Shown: positions 28,673-36,469, numbered from the stretch's first letter. The stretch is 64,000 bases of DNA from Terriglobus albidus (GCF_008000815.1 NZ_CP042806.1:5828001-5892000), one strand, 5' to 3'. The notes: generated by a model from the letters alone, not told the origin. A program made the numbers and translations.

Positions 28673-29101
28673 ATGCAGGAACCTCAAAGCAGAGCGGCGA
28701 AGACCGCCCCCTCCCCCATCGATAACCTCGGCATCTGGACCTCGGGTCTGTGCGTCATCCACTGCCTTTTGACACCGGTGCTTCTCTCGGCCTCTGCGGT
28801 CTTCGCTCACGTTCTTCCCTCTGATGAGTGGGTGCACCGTTCGCTAGCCGTCTTTATCGCCTTTCTCGGCGCGATTGCCCTGGTGCGGGGCTTCCGCCTT
28901 CATCGCAAGCGGCGCGTCATTGGCCTGATGACCGGGGGCCTGGGATGCGTCTTCTTTGCGGCATTTCAGGGTGACAGACTTCCGGGCCACGTTGCCGAAG
29001 TGGGTGTCACGATCCTTGGCAGCGTATTGATGATCTCCGCCCACAGGTTGAATCACACCTTCTGTAATGATTGTGAGTGTGTTGATGCGTGTGAGGAGTA
29101 G
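28673..29101 (+). CDS. MerC-domain membrane protein
   Basis: A 142-residue inner-membrane protein with four hydrophobic segments. The first carries a cysteine pair spaced CVIHC (Cys27 and Cys31), and the C terminus is cysteine-rich (CNDCECVDACEE). MerC proteins transport mercuric ions or other soft metals into the cytoplasm, the paired cysteines handing on the metal. No merA or merR is nearby; the GDCCVxC gene 2.3 kb away is a family often found near mer genes. The ATG at 28673 lacks a good ribosome-binding site because a MITE-B copy lies immediately upstream, so expression may be altered. Confidence 0.83.
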   Translation: MQEPQSRAAKTAPSPIDNLGIWTSGLCVIHCLLTPVLLSASAVFAHVLPSDEWVHRSLAVFIAFLGAIALVRGFRLHRKRRVIGLMTGGLGCVFFAAFQGDRLPGHVAEVGVTILGSVLMISAHRLNHTFCNDCECVDACEE

Positions 29102-29154
29102 CCCCCAGATCACGCGAGGGTCAGGCACGCATTAACGAGCCGCCGGAAAAGAGG

Positions 29155-29431
29155 AGCGCTGAAGGCGCGCTCCATACCAGCCTGGGGCAACGCCCCAGGT
29201 TTAGGTGGCAAGAGTGGTTAAAGGGCTGAAGGCCCGCTCTATAGTCGCGCCTTCAATCCCATACGTATCGTTCATCGAATGTAGTTCGCACTTCGCGTGA
29301 AGGCGGGAAATAACAACGATCGAGATTGTGACATTGCGGGAATATAGGTCGGGCCTTCAGCCCTCTTACCGTTTGCTATCCGTAAACCTGGGGCGTTGCC
29401 CCAGGCTGGTATAGGGCGCGCCTTCAGCGCT
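29155..29431. mobile_element. Deletion derivative of the RAYT element
   Basis: Inverted copies of the palindromic repeat (GCGCTGAAGGCGCGC.., CCTGGGGCAACGCCCCAGG, GGGCTGAAGGCCC) lie at 29155-29245 and 29351-29431. Between them is about 100 bp that begins with CCCATACGTATCGTTCATC, also present at the end of the transposase gene at 30799, and finishes with GAGATTGTGACATTG, matching its beginning at 31229. It is therefore an internally deleted, non-coding version of the element at 30698-31341. This fills the 29102-29485 gap. Confidence 0.83.
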
Positions 29432-29485
29432 TGAAACAACACCTCGGCTCCCACCCAGACCACAGACGGAATAAATTTGTTGCTG

Positions 29486-30082
29486 CTATCCCAACAAACT
29501 TTTCACCAGGTCGCGAGGATTTAGCCCTGGAATGGCTTGTCCGGTAAGGGCCGTACTGAAGCTGCGGAAAAACGAAGCCGACATCAGGATCGATGCGATC
29601 ACCTCAGCGTTCCGGTCTTCTGGAATCCGACCGAGTTTCTGTTCTTCCTCGATATAACGTGCGATTCGCGAGATACCTCCACGCGGCCCTTTGGCGCGGC
29701 TGTCGAGCATCTTACGGAAACTCTCCAGAAGGAGAGGCTCGGCAAACAGAGACGACAGCATGGGGCCGATCCGTTCGTGGAAACGTTGTAAGCCTTGCAG
29801 TGCCGTCAGCAGGTTCCGTTCCGGTGTCTGCTTCCCAATGTTTTCTTCCAGGGCATGCAGCGGTATCAGCATCTGCGGCAGGCTCTGCTCCAGTACGGCG
29901 AGCAGAAGCTCGACTCGCCCGGAGAAATGCACGTAGATTGCGCCCTCCGAGCATGGCACCGCTTCGGCAATCGCCCGCGTCGTCACCCCGCTGAGGCCAC
30001 GCTCGCGGAGCAGTCGATCGGCGGCCTCCACGATCTCGGCCTTGCGGTTTCTCTTTGGTTCTCGTTCCGTCTTACGCTGCAT
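29486..30082 (-). CDS. TetR-family transcriptional regulator
   Basis: A 198-residue repressor. The N-terminal HTH (KAEIVEAADRLLRERGLSGV then TTRAIAEAVPCSEGAIYVHF, about 11-50) is classic TetR; the rest is a helical ligand-binding and dimerisation domain. I placed the start at the Met that begins MQRKTEREPK; two upstream Met codons exist (30112, 30139) but would extend into the operator region. It is divergent from the small membrane protein gene at 30181, with a perfect palindrome between them, so it probably represses that gene and itself. The inducer is unknown. Confidence 0.87.
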   Translation of the reverse strand: MQRKTEREPKRNRKAEIVEAADRLLRERGLSGVTTRAIAEAVPCSEGAIYVHFSGRVELLLAVLEQSLPQMLIPLHALEENIGKQTPERNLLTALQGLQRFHERIGPMLSSLFAEPLLLESFRKMLDSRAKGPRGGISRIARYIEEEQKLGRIPEDRNAEVIASILMSASFFRSFSTALTGQAIPGLNPRDLVKSLLG

Positions 30083-30146
30083 GCACCATCTATCGCGGGA
30101 GAAAAGAAACATTTCCCCTTGCTCTGGAGTATAGTACAACTCTCAT

Positions 30147-30160
30147 AGTGAGCGCTCACT
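30147..30160. promoter_or_regulatory. TetR operator
   Basis: AGTGAGCGCTCACT is a perfect 14-bp palindrome, lying in the 98-bp space between the divergent TetR gene and the membrane protein gene and 21 bp upstream of the latter's ATG. It continues as an additional half-site CACTAT. Sequence resembles known TetR-type operators for AcrR-like repressors. Confidence 0.75.
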
Positions 30161-30180
30161 CACTATGTAGGGAGCCAATC

Positions 30181-30624
30181 ATGAACAGCACGCTTTTCAG
30201 CAAAGTGCTTCTCACCTTTCTGCTGGTCTTCGGCAGCGCCATGTCCTTTGCCTTGGACTGGAGCAAAAACCACCTTCTTAATCCGCTGTGGCATCCACAC
30301 GCAAAATTCCACGGTGCGGTTCTGCTCTTCTTCTTCGCTGGGGTCGCCGTTACCGGGGTATGGCTACTCTGGCGCGAGTCCGCCGAACCAAAGGTTGCTA
30401 TTACGGCGGCAGCCGCACTCTCCGCCTCCTACTGGACGCCCTTTTTCTTTATTCCCTATCTATTGCCTGGCTCGTCCTATTGGGCGGGAATCCCGGGGCA
30501 TGAGCCGCACTTCCATGGAATGGTCTTCTATCCCAACCTTCTGGTGATCGGTGTCTTTCTCGCATTGACCGTTATTGCGTGGAGGATTGGAGTTGGTCGA
30601 TTGGAAGGCTCAATGGGTGGGTAA
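30181..30624 (+). CDS. Small four-helix integral membrane protein
   Basis: A 147-residue protein with about four transmembrane helices (near 5-27, 45-62, 75-95 and 118-138) and a conserved-looking HPHAKFHG and GHEPHFHG pair of histidine-rich loops. I recognise no characterised function; histidines in loops could bind a metal or haem, but that is speculation. The ATG at 30181 follows TAGGGAGCC. It is controlled with high likelihood by the divergent TetR repressor through the palindrome at 30147. Confidence 0.72.
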   Translation: MNSTLFSKVLLTFLLVFGSAMSFALDWSKNHLLNPLWHPHAKFHGAVLLFFFAGVAVTGVWLLWRESAEPKVAITAAAALSASYWTPFFFIPYLLPGSSYWAGIPGHEPHFHGMVFYPNLLVIGVFLALTVIAWRIGVGRLEGSMGG

Positions 30625-30697
30625 GTAGAGACAGGCACGCAAAGCATGTCCCGGGAAGGGCGATGGAAAGGCTATGCAGACCAGACCACCGAAGAAA

Positions 30698-31341
30698 AGC
30701 GCTGAAGGCGCGCCCTATACCAGCCTGGGGCAACGCCCCAGGTTTATGGATAGCAAACGGTAAGAGGGCTGAAGGCCCGACCTATAATCACGCATTTAAT
30801 CCCATACGTATCGTTCATCAAACGCGATTCCATATCTTGTGAGAAAGGCGCGGAATTCATCCTGGAACGATATCTTGCGGTGATGCTCCGCCTGGGAATC
30901 GATATACGTCAACAATGCATCGCGGTCATCTGGCCCAACGGAGAAAACGGCGTATCCGCGTTGCCATGCAAATTTCTTAATTGACTGCTCCTTGAGCCAT
31001 TTGGATGAAGATGTCTTCAATAACTCAATCAACTCAGATACGCTTGTTGTCCTGGACAGACGAATGGCCAGATGAACATGATCCGCGACGCCACCGATCC
31101 GATAACACTCACATCCGGCATTGCGGACGGCAGCAGCCATATAGGCATACAACGGTTCACGAACATTTTCATTCAGGAATGGGTATCGTTCTTTCGTGCT
31201 GAACACCACATGAACCAACAGCAGCGATAGAGATTGTGGCATTGCCGGATTATAGAGCGGGCCTTCAGCCCTTTAACATCTTGTGGGCACTGAAACCTGG
31301 GGCGTTGCCCCAGGCTGGTATCGGGCGCGCCTTCAGCGCTT
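30698..31341. mobile_element. RAYT (REP-associated transposase) locus between inverted palindromic repeats
   Basis: The palindromic repeat GCGCTGAAGGCGCGC..CCTGGGGC..GCCCCAGG..GGGCTGAAGGCCC occurs at 30698-30785 and, inverted, at 31256-31341, bracketing the IS200-like transposase gene. This arrangement is the REP/RAYT pattern known from other bacteria: the transposase is thought to spread such palindromes rather than to be mobile itself. The neighbouring deleted copy at 29155 has the same brackets. Confidence 0.85.
30796..31242 (-). CDS. IS200/IS605-like Y1 transposase (RAYT)
   Basis: A 148-residue single-strand DNA transposase of the Y1 HUH family. The metal-binding HUH motif is HVH (55-57, in VADHVHLAIRL) and the catalytic tyrosine is Tyr113 in LTYIDSQAEHHRK. 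The C terminus FLTRYGIAFDERYVWD is typical for REP-associated members. Such enzymes nick at hairpin-forming REP sequences through a 5'-phosphotyrosine intermediate. The frame is intact. It is flanked by inverted palindromes that are the likely substrates. Confidence 0.9.
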   Translation of the reverse strand: MPQSLSLLLVHVVFSTKERYPFLNENVREPLYAYMAAAVRNAGCECYRIGGVADHVHLAIRLSRTTSVSELIELLKTSSSKWLKEQSIKKFAWQRGYAVFSVGPDDRDALLTYIDSQAEHHRKISFQDEFRAFLTRYGIAFDERYVWD

Positions 31342-31398
31342 TTCGCGATGCCCGGAACGCCTCCCGCACACCAGGATCAGCAGCCTTCAGATCCAATC

Positions 31399-31620
31399 TC
31401 ACGAACCACAGCAGCGTCCCTGCAACTGGACAGGCGGACACTTCACGGAGCCGAAAGAACAGAAGACACAGCAATCTCCTGCTTTCGGGCGGAGCACCGT
31501 GTGGCACTGGACACACTCATGGAAGAACTGGCAGGAGTCCGTAGGCATTGTCTCCACCGTTGTGTGCCCACACTGCGGACACGTGAGCCGTGATTCGAGA
31601 ATGGCGTTCGCCGGTGTCAC
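31399..31620 (-). CDS. GDCCVxC-domain protein (cysteine-rich, zinc-ribbon-like)
   Basis: A 73-residue protein with CPQCGH, CVQCH and the signature GDCCVFCSFGSVKCPPVQ, ending in CCGS. It belongs to the GDCCVxC family, small putative metal-binding proteins frequently encoded near mercury-resistance genes. The start is GTG at 31620: GGAGGA lies 8 bp upstream on the minus strand, whereas longer frames have no such site. The MerC gene is 2.3 kb away. Mercury or soft-metal handling is a reasonable but unproven role. Confidence 0.8.
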   Translation of the reverse strand: MTPANAILESRLTCPQCGHTTVETMPTDSCQFFHECVQCHTVLRPKAGDCCVFCSFGSVKCPPVQLQGRCCGS

Positions 31621-31856
31621 TTTTGCGGTCCTCCGCGATGCAGCTTGAATGGTAATGTTCCACGTTGCGCGGGTGCGGGCCGGGATCCCAACATCGGGGC
31701 GAGAATGAATGCGAAGACTGCTCTGGACCACATCGTTTTCATATCACCGGCTCGTCACCTCGACCCGCGCCACTGCTCTAGACACTGTCGCATCCATCTT
31801 TGTTCCCGCAAGGTGTCGAATCAACTCCGCCTCGGGTGTCATATGTATAAGGGATT

Positions 31857-31972
31857 AAGAGCATTATTCCTGTTGCTGGGTATCCCGGAAGAGGAGTGCA
31901 GCGGCGTTTTCATTGCGGAAAACGCCCATAGATGCGGAAGCTCTACACGACACCTGCAGGAAAAATGCTCGA
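31857..31972. mobile_element. MITE-B copy 3 (inverted orientation)
   Basis: AGAGCATTATTCCTGTTGC at the left and GCAGGAAAAATGCTC at the right, with the core GGCGTTTTC..GAAAACGCC, oriented opposite to copies 2, 4 and 5. It ends 24 bp before the ATG of the YciI-like gene, just before its ribosome-binding site. The 31621-31856 stretch between it and the GDCCVxC gene shows nothing recognisable. Confidence 0.82.
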
Positions 31973-31996
31973 GCCTTTCACTGAGGAGAGACAGCG

Positions 31997-32365
31997 ATGC
32001 AATTCGCACTGATGATCTACGAAACGCCGGAGCAGTTTTCCAAACGCAGGAACGGCCCAGATGATCCGTACATCGCCGCCTGGAGATCGTACTTCACCGC
32101 CATGGTCGAGGCCGGCATCCACGTCGGCGGCGATCCTCTTGAAGTTCCGGAGACTGCAACCACCGTGCGTCTGCAGGACGGTCATCGCCGGTTACAGGAC
32201 GGCCCCTTCGCCGATACGAAAGAACAGCTCGCCGGCTTCATCATCCTGGAGCTTCCCTCCATCGATACTGCATTGGACTGGGCTGCGCGGTGCCCCGCAG
32301 CAGAAGGAGGAGCCGTAGAGGCGCGGCCGCTCTCGCCTGAGTCCAAACAGCGGATCACTGCATGA
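31997..32365 (+). CDS. YciI/DGPF-type protein associated with ECF42 sigma factor
   Basis: A 122-residue small cytosolic protein of the YCII-related family with the DGPFADTKE signature at 68-76. DGPF proteins are the known genomic companions of ECF42 sigma factors; their biochemical activity is unknown. The start has GAGGAG 9 bp upstream. Its stop and the sigma factor start overlap as ATGA at 32362, a strong sign of co-translation. A MITE-B copy sits directly before the ribosome-binding site. Confidence 0.9.
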   Translation: MQFALMIYETPEQFSKRRNGPDDPYIAAWRSYFTAMVEAGIHVGGDPLEVPETATTVRLQDGHRRLQDGPFADTKEQLAGFIILELPSIDTALDWAARCPAAEGGAVEARPLSPESKQRITA

Positions 32366-33594
32366 GTTCAGGCGGCCGCAACGAGATCGATCGCACCATC
32401 GAACGCGTGGCGCGCGAGTCGTATGGCCGGCTGATCGCCTATCTCTCTGCGCATACACGCGACCTGGCCAGCGCGGAAGATGCGTTGAGCGAGGCTCTGG
32501 TTGCTGCGCTGAACACATGGCAGCGCGATGGTGTGCCGCACAGTCCCGAGGCCTGGCTGCTCACTGCCGCACGGCGTTCGCTGTTCAACGTCATCCGCCA
32601 TCAGAAGGTCATCGCGGCTAACGAATCTACCATTCTCGCTTTAGAGGAAAGCCGCTTCGATCCAGCCGCGTCGACTCCGTTTCCTGACGAGCGGCTGAAG
32701 CTGCTCTTCGTCTGTGCGCACCCCGCTATCGATCCAGCGATGCACACGCCGCTGATGCTGCAGACGGTGCTTGGTCTTGATGCCGCACGCATCGCACCGG
32801 CCTTTCTGGTCTCGCCATCCACCATGAGCCAGCGGCTGGTGCGCGCAAAGACCAAGATCAACTATGGCGGCATCCCCTTCCGGGTACCCGAGGAGCGCGA
32901 GCTGCCGGAGCGTTTGAATGCCGTGCTGGAAGGCATCTACGCAGCCTATGGAATCGGCTGGGACGACATGATGGGCATCGACCATCGCGGCAAAGATCTT
33001 GCGGAAGAGGCGTTGTGGCTTGCGCGCGTGCTGCTTGCGCTGATGCCCGAAGAACCGGAGGCCCGCGGCCTGCTCGCGCTGATGCTCCACTGCGAAGCCC
33101 GCCGCCGGGCACGCAGAGATTCCGCCGGCCGCTATGTTCCGCTCTCCGAACAGGATCCTCGGCTGTGGTCGCAAGCTCATCTTGAAGAGGCAGAACAACA
33201 CCTGGCTATCGCGGCTAAGGTGCTACGCCCGGGCCGGTTTCAGCTTGAGGCGGCCATCCAATCCGTCCACGCGGAACGCGCGCACAGCGGGCGCACCGAG
33301 TGGCCCGCCATCGTCTTCTTCTACGAACAACTCATGCGCATCGCGCCCACGCTCGGCACCAGGACCAGCCATGCCGCAGCTGTTGCCGAAGCGTCCGGCC
33401 CTGCGGCAGCGTTGCAGTTGCTCGACGCCATCGATCTCAAGAGCGTCTCGGCCTATCAACCCTACTGGGCGGTGCGGGCGCATCTGCTGCAGCGGCTCGG
33501 GAAGGCCGAAGAAGCCCATCACGCCTTCGAACGCGCCATCGGTCTCTCGGAAGATCCGGCTGTGCGGAACTTCCTCCTCGAAAAACTCCGCTGA
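32362..33594 (+). CDS. ECF42-type RNA polymerase sigma factor with C-terminal TPR extension
   Basis: A 410-residue sigma factor. Region 2 (about 15-80: SYGRLIAYLSAHTRDLASAE, then DALSEALVAAL) and region 4 (about 120-165) are followed by a long C-terminal domain of about 230 residues (starting RVPEERELPERLNAVLEGIY, with ARRDSAGRYVPLSEQDPRLW and TPR-like helices). This extended form is typical for the ECF42 group, which uses the extension instead of an anti-sigma factor. It binds core RNA polymerase and probably controls its own operon plus the DGPF gene. Stress signal unknown. The genes downstream (small CxxC protein, DUF899) may be co-regulated. Confidence 0.92.
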   Translation: MSSGGRNEIDRTIERVARESYGRLIAYLSAHTRDLASAEDALSEALVAALNTWQRDGVPHSPEAWLLTAARRSLFNVIRHQKVIAANESTILALEESRFDPAASTPFPDERLKLLFVCAHPAIDPAMHTPLMLQTVLGLDAARIAPAFLVSPSTMSQRLVRAKTKINYGGIPFRVPEERELPERLNAVLEGIYAAYGIGWDDMMGIDHRGKDLAEEALWLARVLLALMPEEPEARGLLALMLHCEARRRARRDSAGRYVPLSEQDPRLWSQAHLEEAEQHLAIAAKVLRPGRFQLEAAIQSVHAERAHSGRTEWPAIVFFYEQLMRIAPTLGTRTSHAAAVAEASGPAAALQLLDAIDLKSVSAYQPYWAVRAHLLQRLGKAEEAHHAFERAIGLSEDPAVRNFLLEKLR

Positions 33595-33664
33595 TTTTTC
33601 CTTCGCCTGTCGAAAACTCTCTCCTCCGCGTGTCACCTCTCTAGAAAGCCCACGGAGAACACCT

Positions 33665-33805
33665 ATGTGCCCCTTCTGCTTTTCCACCCTGGGAATGATC
33701 GTCGTCAGCACCGCCGCCGGTGGCGGGGTTGCGGCGCTCATCGCAAAAGCATCCCGCAGGCAGAACCCGCAACCACCCGGGCCCGGCGCGGACCAGAGGA
33801 GATAG
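33665..33805 (+). CDS. Small CxxC-containing membrane peptide
   Basis: A 46-residue peptide starting MCPFCFSTLGMIVVSTAAGG: an N-terminal CPxC motif followed by one hydrophobic helix and a basic, proline-rich tail. GGAGAACACCT is well placed upstream. The same kind of tiny MCPxC protein is often found close to ECF42/DUF899 genes in acidobacteria, as I recall. It could be a membrane-associated redox or metal-binding partner. It is 4 bp upstream of the DUF899 gene. Confidence 0.6.
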   Translation: MCPFCFSTLGMIVVSTAAGGGVAALIAKASRRQNPQPPGPGADQRR

Positions 33806-33809
33806 CACC

Positions 33810-34610
33810 ATGCCGTTGCCTACCATTGAGAATCCGAATGTCGTCTCGCGCGAAGCCTGGATCGAGGCTCGCAGAAACCTTCTCGTCAAAGAGAAGGCCC
33901 TCACCCGCCAGCGCGACGCCCTTAGCGAAGAGCGGCGTGGACTGCCCTGGGTCAAGATCGAAAAGGAGTATGTCTTCGACGGCCCCAAAGGCAAGGTCAC
34001 GCTAAGCCAGCTTTTCGACGGCCGCAGCCAGCTCTTCATCAAGCACTTCATGATGGGCCCGGGCGCGACCACGCAATGCGTCGGCTGCTCCCTCGAGGTC
34101 GATCACGTCGCCGGCATCCTGGAACACCTGCGCAACCACGACATCACCTACGCCGCCGTTGCGCGTGCGCCGATCGAGGAGATTGAGGCGGTGCGCGAGC
34201 GCATGGACTGGCACTTTCCCTGGGTCTCGTCCTTCGGCTCCGATTTCAATTACGACTTCAACGTCTCCTTCACGCCCGAACAGGTAGCCTCAGGCGAGGC
34301 TCTGTACAACTTCCAGGCGGCGCCCGGCTGGGCTGCCGGGATCGAAGATCTCTCCGGCGACAGTGTCTTCTTCAAAGACGACAAGGGGGATATCTATCTG
34401 ACCTATGCCACCTTCGGCCGCGGTGGCGAAGAGTTCCTCGGCGCCTACCGGATCATCGAGGTCACTCCCAAGGGACGCGAAGAGAACGGCCCCTTCCGCA
34501 GCCTTACGGACTGGGTGCGGCCACACAATATGTACGGCAAAGGCGGTACGGTCGAAGCCAACGGGCGCTACCATCAGCCGGCCTGCGGCTGTGCAGTCCA
34601 TCAGCAATAA
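33810..34610 (+). CDS. DUF899 family protein (thioredoxin-like)
   Basis: A 266-residue protein of the DUF899 family, whose fold is thioredoxin-like. Seen here are TLSQLFDGRSQLFIKHF, the CVGCSLEVDH segment with a CxxC pair at about 92-95, an aromatic-rich block WHFPWVSSFGSDFNYDFNV and a Cys-rich C terminus (PACGCAVHQQ). Its substrate is unknown; a redox or detoxification role is often proposed. The ATG at 33810 with GAGGAGAT upstream was preferred over longer starts inside the previous gene. It belongs to the stress-type cluster following ECF42. Confidence 0.87.
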   Translation: MPLPTIENPNVVSREAWIEARRNLLVKEKALTRQRDALSEERRGLPWVKIEKEYVFDGPKGKVTLSQLFDGRSQLFIKHFMMGPGATTQCVGCSLEVDHVAGILEHLRNHDITYAAVARAPIEEIEAVRERMDWHFPWVSSFGSDFNYDFNVSFTPEQVASGEALYNFQAAPGWAAGIEDLSGDSVFFKDDKGDIYLTYATFGRGGEEFLGAYRIIEVTPKGREENGPFRSLTDWVRPHNMYGKGGTVEANGRYHQPACGCAVHQQ

Positions 34611-34669
34611 AATGTGGCGCCGCGCTCCATTGGTTAGTGGGGCGCGGCATCGCGACAGGGAGAACGTGC

Positions 34670-35119
34670 ATGAAGAACTTGTTTGAGGCCGCCACCATTG
34701 CGGAGGTGAAGCAGCGCATGGCGGAGCTGACGCCGGAGAGCAGGCCGCAATGGGGCAGGATGAATGCCGCTCAAGCGCTGGCGCACTGCGGAATCGCCCT
34801 GAGTATGGCTGCCGGTGAGCTGACCCCACCGCGATCTCTCCTGGGCCGCGTCTTCGGCCGGGCCGCGATCAACTCCTTATTTCAGGGAAAACCGATGGGC
34901 CGTAATGCTGCCGGTCACCCCACCGCGCAGGTGACAGACGAGCGCGATCTGGAAACCGAGCGCCAGAACCTCCTCCATCGGCTCGATAGCTTCCAGGCAG
35001 ACGGTCCCGCCGGCTGCACCCGCCATCCTCACTTTTTCTTTGGCAAGCTTACGCCGGAGGAATGGGCCGCTTTTCAGTACATTCATCTCGATCACCACCT
35101 GCGGCAGTTCGGCGTGTGA
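34670..35119 (+). CDS. DUF1569 family protein (DinB-like fold)
   Basis: A 149-residue soluble protein of the DUF1569 family, four-helix DinB-like. The histidines HCGIAL near 40 and HLDHHLRQFG at the C terminus, with HPHFFFGKLTPEEWAAFQY before them, are the positions expected to bind a metal. No reaction is known. ATG at 34670 with AGGGAGAAC upstream. It is 59 bp after the DUF899 gene on the same strand, likely in the same transcription unit as the ECF42 group. Confidence 0.85.
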   Translation: MKNLFEAATIAEVKQRMAELTPESRPQWGRMNAAQALAHCGIALSMAAGELTPPRSLLGRVFGRAAINSLFQGKPMGRNAAGHPTAQVTDERDLETERQNLLHRLDSFQADGPAGCTRHPHFFFGKLTPEEWAAFQYIHLDHHLRQFGV

Positions 35120-35146
35120 CCCTTTCCGCGCTGGGTGTATCGACAA

Positions 35147-35245
35147 ATTCGATTTGTGTTTAGGAAATTTAGGGTATTCCCAACCCACCCTGGCGTTGCG
35201 AGCGTTCACCCCAACGAACATAGTTCGTTGGGGTGAACGAGGGTG
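35147..35245. repeat. Repeat family E, copy 1
   Basis: Starts with TATCGACAAATTCG, then has the palindrome CACCCCAACGAAC..GTTCGTTGGGGTG. Related copies are split by the IS110-type element (43275-43352 and 44723-44762) and degenerate at 60811-60912. This fills the first half of the 35120-35385 gap. Confidence 0.7.
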
Positions 35246-35261
35246 CGCCCAGGTTCATCTA

Positions 35262-35373
35262 TCTATAAATAGACAAATACTTTAATATGGTTATTTATAA
35301 ATAGACGTATATCAAAAATTTGTCTATCTTTGAATAGTCATAATTCTGAATTTTGTTGATCTATGGATAGTCA
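35262..35373. promoter_or_regulatory. Operator array of the mobile mystery A/B promoter
   Basis: An AT-rich stretch containing four degenerate copies of TCTATNNATAGA: TCTATAAATAGA at 35262, TTTATAAATAGA at 35294, TCTATCTTTGAATAG at 35323 and TGATCTATGGATAGTCA at 35357-35373. The last overlaps the spot just before the ribosome-binding site AAGGAGAG. This is what one would expect for autoregulation by the Xre-type protein encoded next. Its low GC contrasts with the surroundings and suggests horizontal acquisition. Confidence 0.7.
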
Positions 35374-35385
35374 AGGAGAGTCATC

Positions 35386-35832
35386 ATGAAGGAGAACTTT
35401 CGGCGGCTTCGTGCTCAGCAGATCGACAGAATGGTGCAGCCTCTTCGGTCGGTGTCGTTGCCTCGCCCCCCAAGAGGGTGGATCCGCGCTCTTCGGGAGG
35501 CAATGGGAGTGTCCTCCAGCGAGTTGGCGCGTCGCCTCAAAGCGAACCGCTCTCTGGCTTCGCAACAGGAGAAAGCGGAGGTTGGCGATCGAATCACGCT
35601 TCGAAGTCTGCGCGCATGTGCGAATGCGCTCGACTGCGATCTTGTCTATGCCTTCGTTCCCCGTGGCGCCACGATCGAGGAGACGTTAGCGGCACGTGCG
35701 CACGCCGCGGCCTCTCTCACCGTTCGTCGCGTAGAACACTCCATGGCGCTGGAAGACCAGGCAAGCGGCAATGTGGAGCTAGCGATCGAAGCTCAGACGC
35801 GGCGTGTGAAACACAGTGGACCGAGCCGATGA
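35386..35832 (+). CDS. Mobile mystery protein A (Xre-type helix-turn-helix)
   Basis: A 148-residue DNA-binding protein with a helix-turn-helix between about 40 and 95 (GWIRALREAMGVSSSELARR and the following LKANRSLASQQEKAEVGDRI). It matches the mobile mystery protein A family, always paired with mobile mystery protein B. It presumably represses its own promoter through the TCTATNNATAGA array and may neutralise the Fic protein. AAGGAGAG precedes the ATG at good distance. The 3' end overlaps the next gene by ATGA. Confidence 0.88.
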   Translation: MKENFRRLRAQQIDRMVQPLRSVSLPRPPRGWIRALREAMGVSSSELARRLKANRSLASQQEKAEVGDRITLRSLRACANALDCDLVYAFVPRGATIEETLAARAHAAASLTVRRVEHSMALEDQASGNVELAIEAQTRRVKHSGPSR

Positions 35833-36419
35833 CGCTGTTCACGACTGGAGAAGGAAACACACCTCTCTCGCCCGACGAACAGGCCGACCTCATTCCCAAT
35901 CTCGCAACCAAAGAGGAGTTGAACCAATGGGAGCGAGAGAACATCGTCGTAGCATACTCATGGGCGCTCGATCGGAAGACGCTCGCAAAACAGGATGCGT
36001 TGTCGGAGCCTTATCTTCGTGAACTCCATCGCCGCATGTTCAATGAGACATGGAGATGGGCCGGCATGTATCGCACGACCGAAAAGAACATCGGCATTCC
36101 TCATCACCAGATTCGAGAGCAGCTGGCGGTTCTTATCGGAAACACGCGTTATTGGATCGAACACAAGACATTCCCACCCGATCGGATAGCAATACGCTTC
36201 CATCATCGGCTCGTCTTCATCCATCCCTTCGCCAATGGGAATGGAAGACACGCGCGGCTGATGGCTGATGTTTTGGCCAAACTATCAGGCCGCCCCGACT
36301 TTACCTGGGGTGGCGCTGACATCGTAGCCCAAGGGAATATCCGGCGAGGCTATATCGATGCTTTGCGAGCTGCTGACAAGAACGACATCGAACCGCTGCT
36401 GGCGTTCGCACGGTCATAG
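35829..36419 (+). CDS. Mobile mystery protein B (Fic-domain protein)
   Basis: A 196-residue Fic/DOC-type protein with HPFANGNGR at 132-140 followed by HAR. Canonical Fic enzymes have HPFx(D/E)GNGR; here the acidic residue is Asn137, as also recalled for members of the mobile mystery B family. Fic proteins transfer AMP or other nucleotide groups from a nucleotide to target side chains; loss of the acidic metal ligand could change the activity. It is translationally coupled (ATGA overlap) to protein A. Together they resemble a toxin-antitoxin-like accessory module, with protein B the putative effector. No toxicity has been shown from sequence. Confidence 0.88.
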   Translation: MTLFTTGEGNTPLSPDEQADLIPNLATKEELNQWERENIVVAYSWALDRKTLAKQDALSEPYLRELHRRMFNETWRWAGMYRTTEKNIGIPHHQIREQLAVLIGNTRYWIEHKTFPPDRIAIRFHHRLVFIHPFANGNGRHARLMADVLAKLSGRPDFTWGGADIVAQGNIRRGYIDALRAADKNDIEPLLAFARS

Positions 36420-36469
36420 CGATAGCGAAGCCGCGGCAGGTCTAGACTTTTAAGAGGAGTTGTATCGAG

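Noticed and set aside
34670-35119. DUF1569 gene as a DNA-damage DinB polymerase
   Set aside because: The DinB-like name refers to the four-helix YfiT/DinB fold and not to DNA polymerase IV; no polymerase motifs are present.
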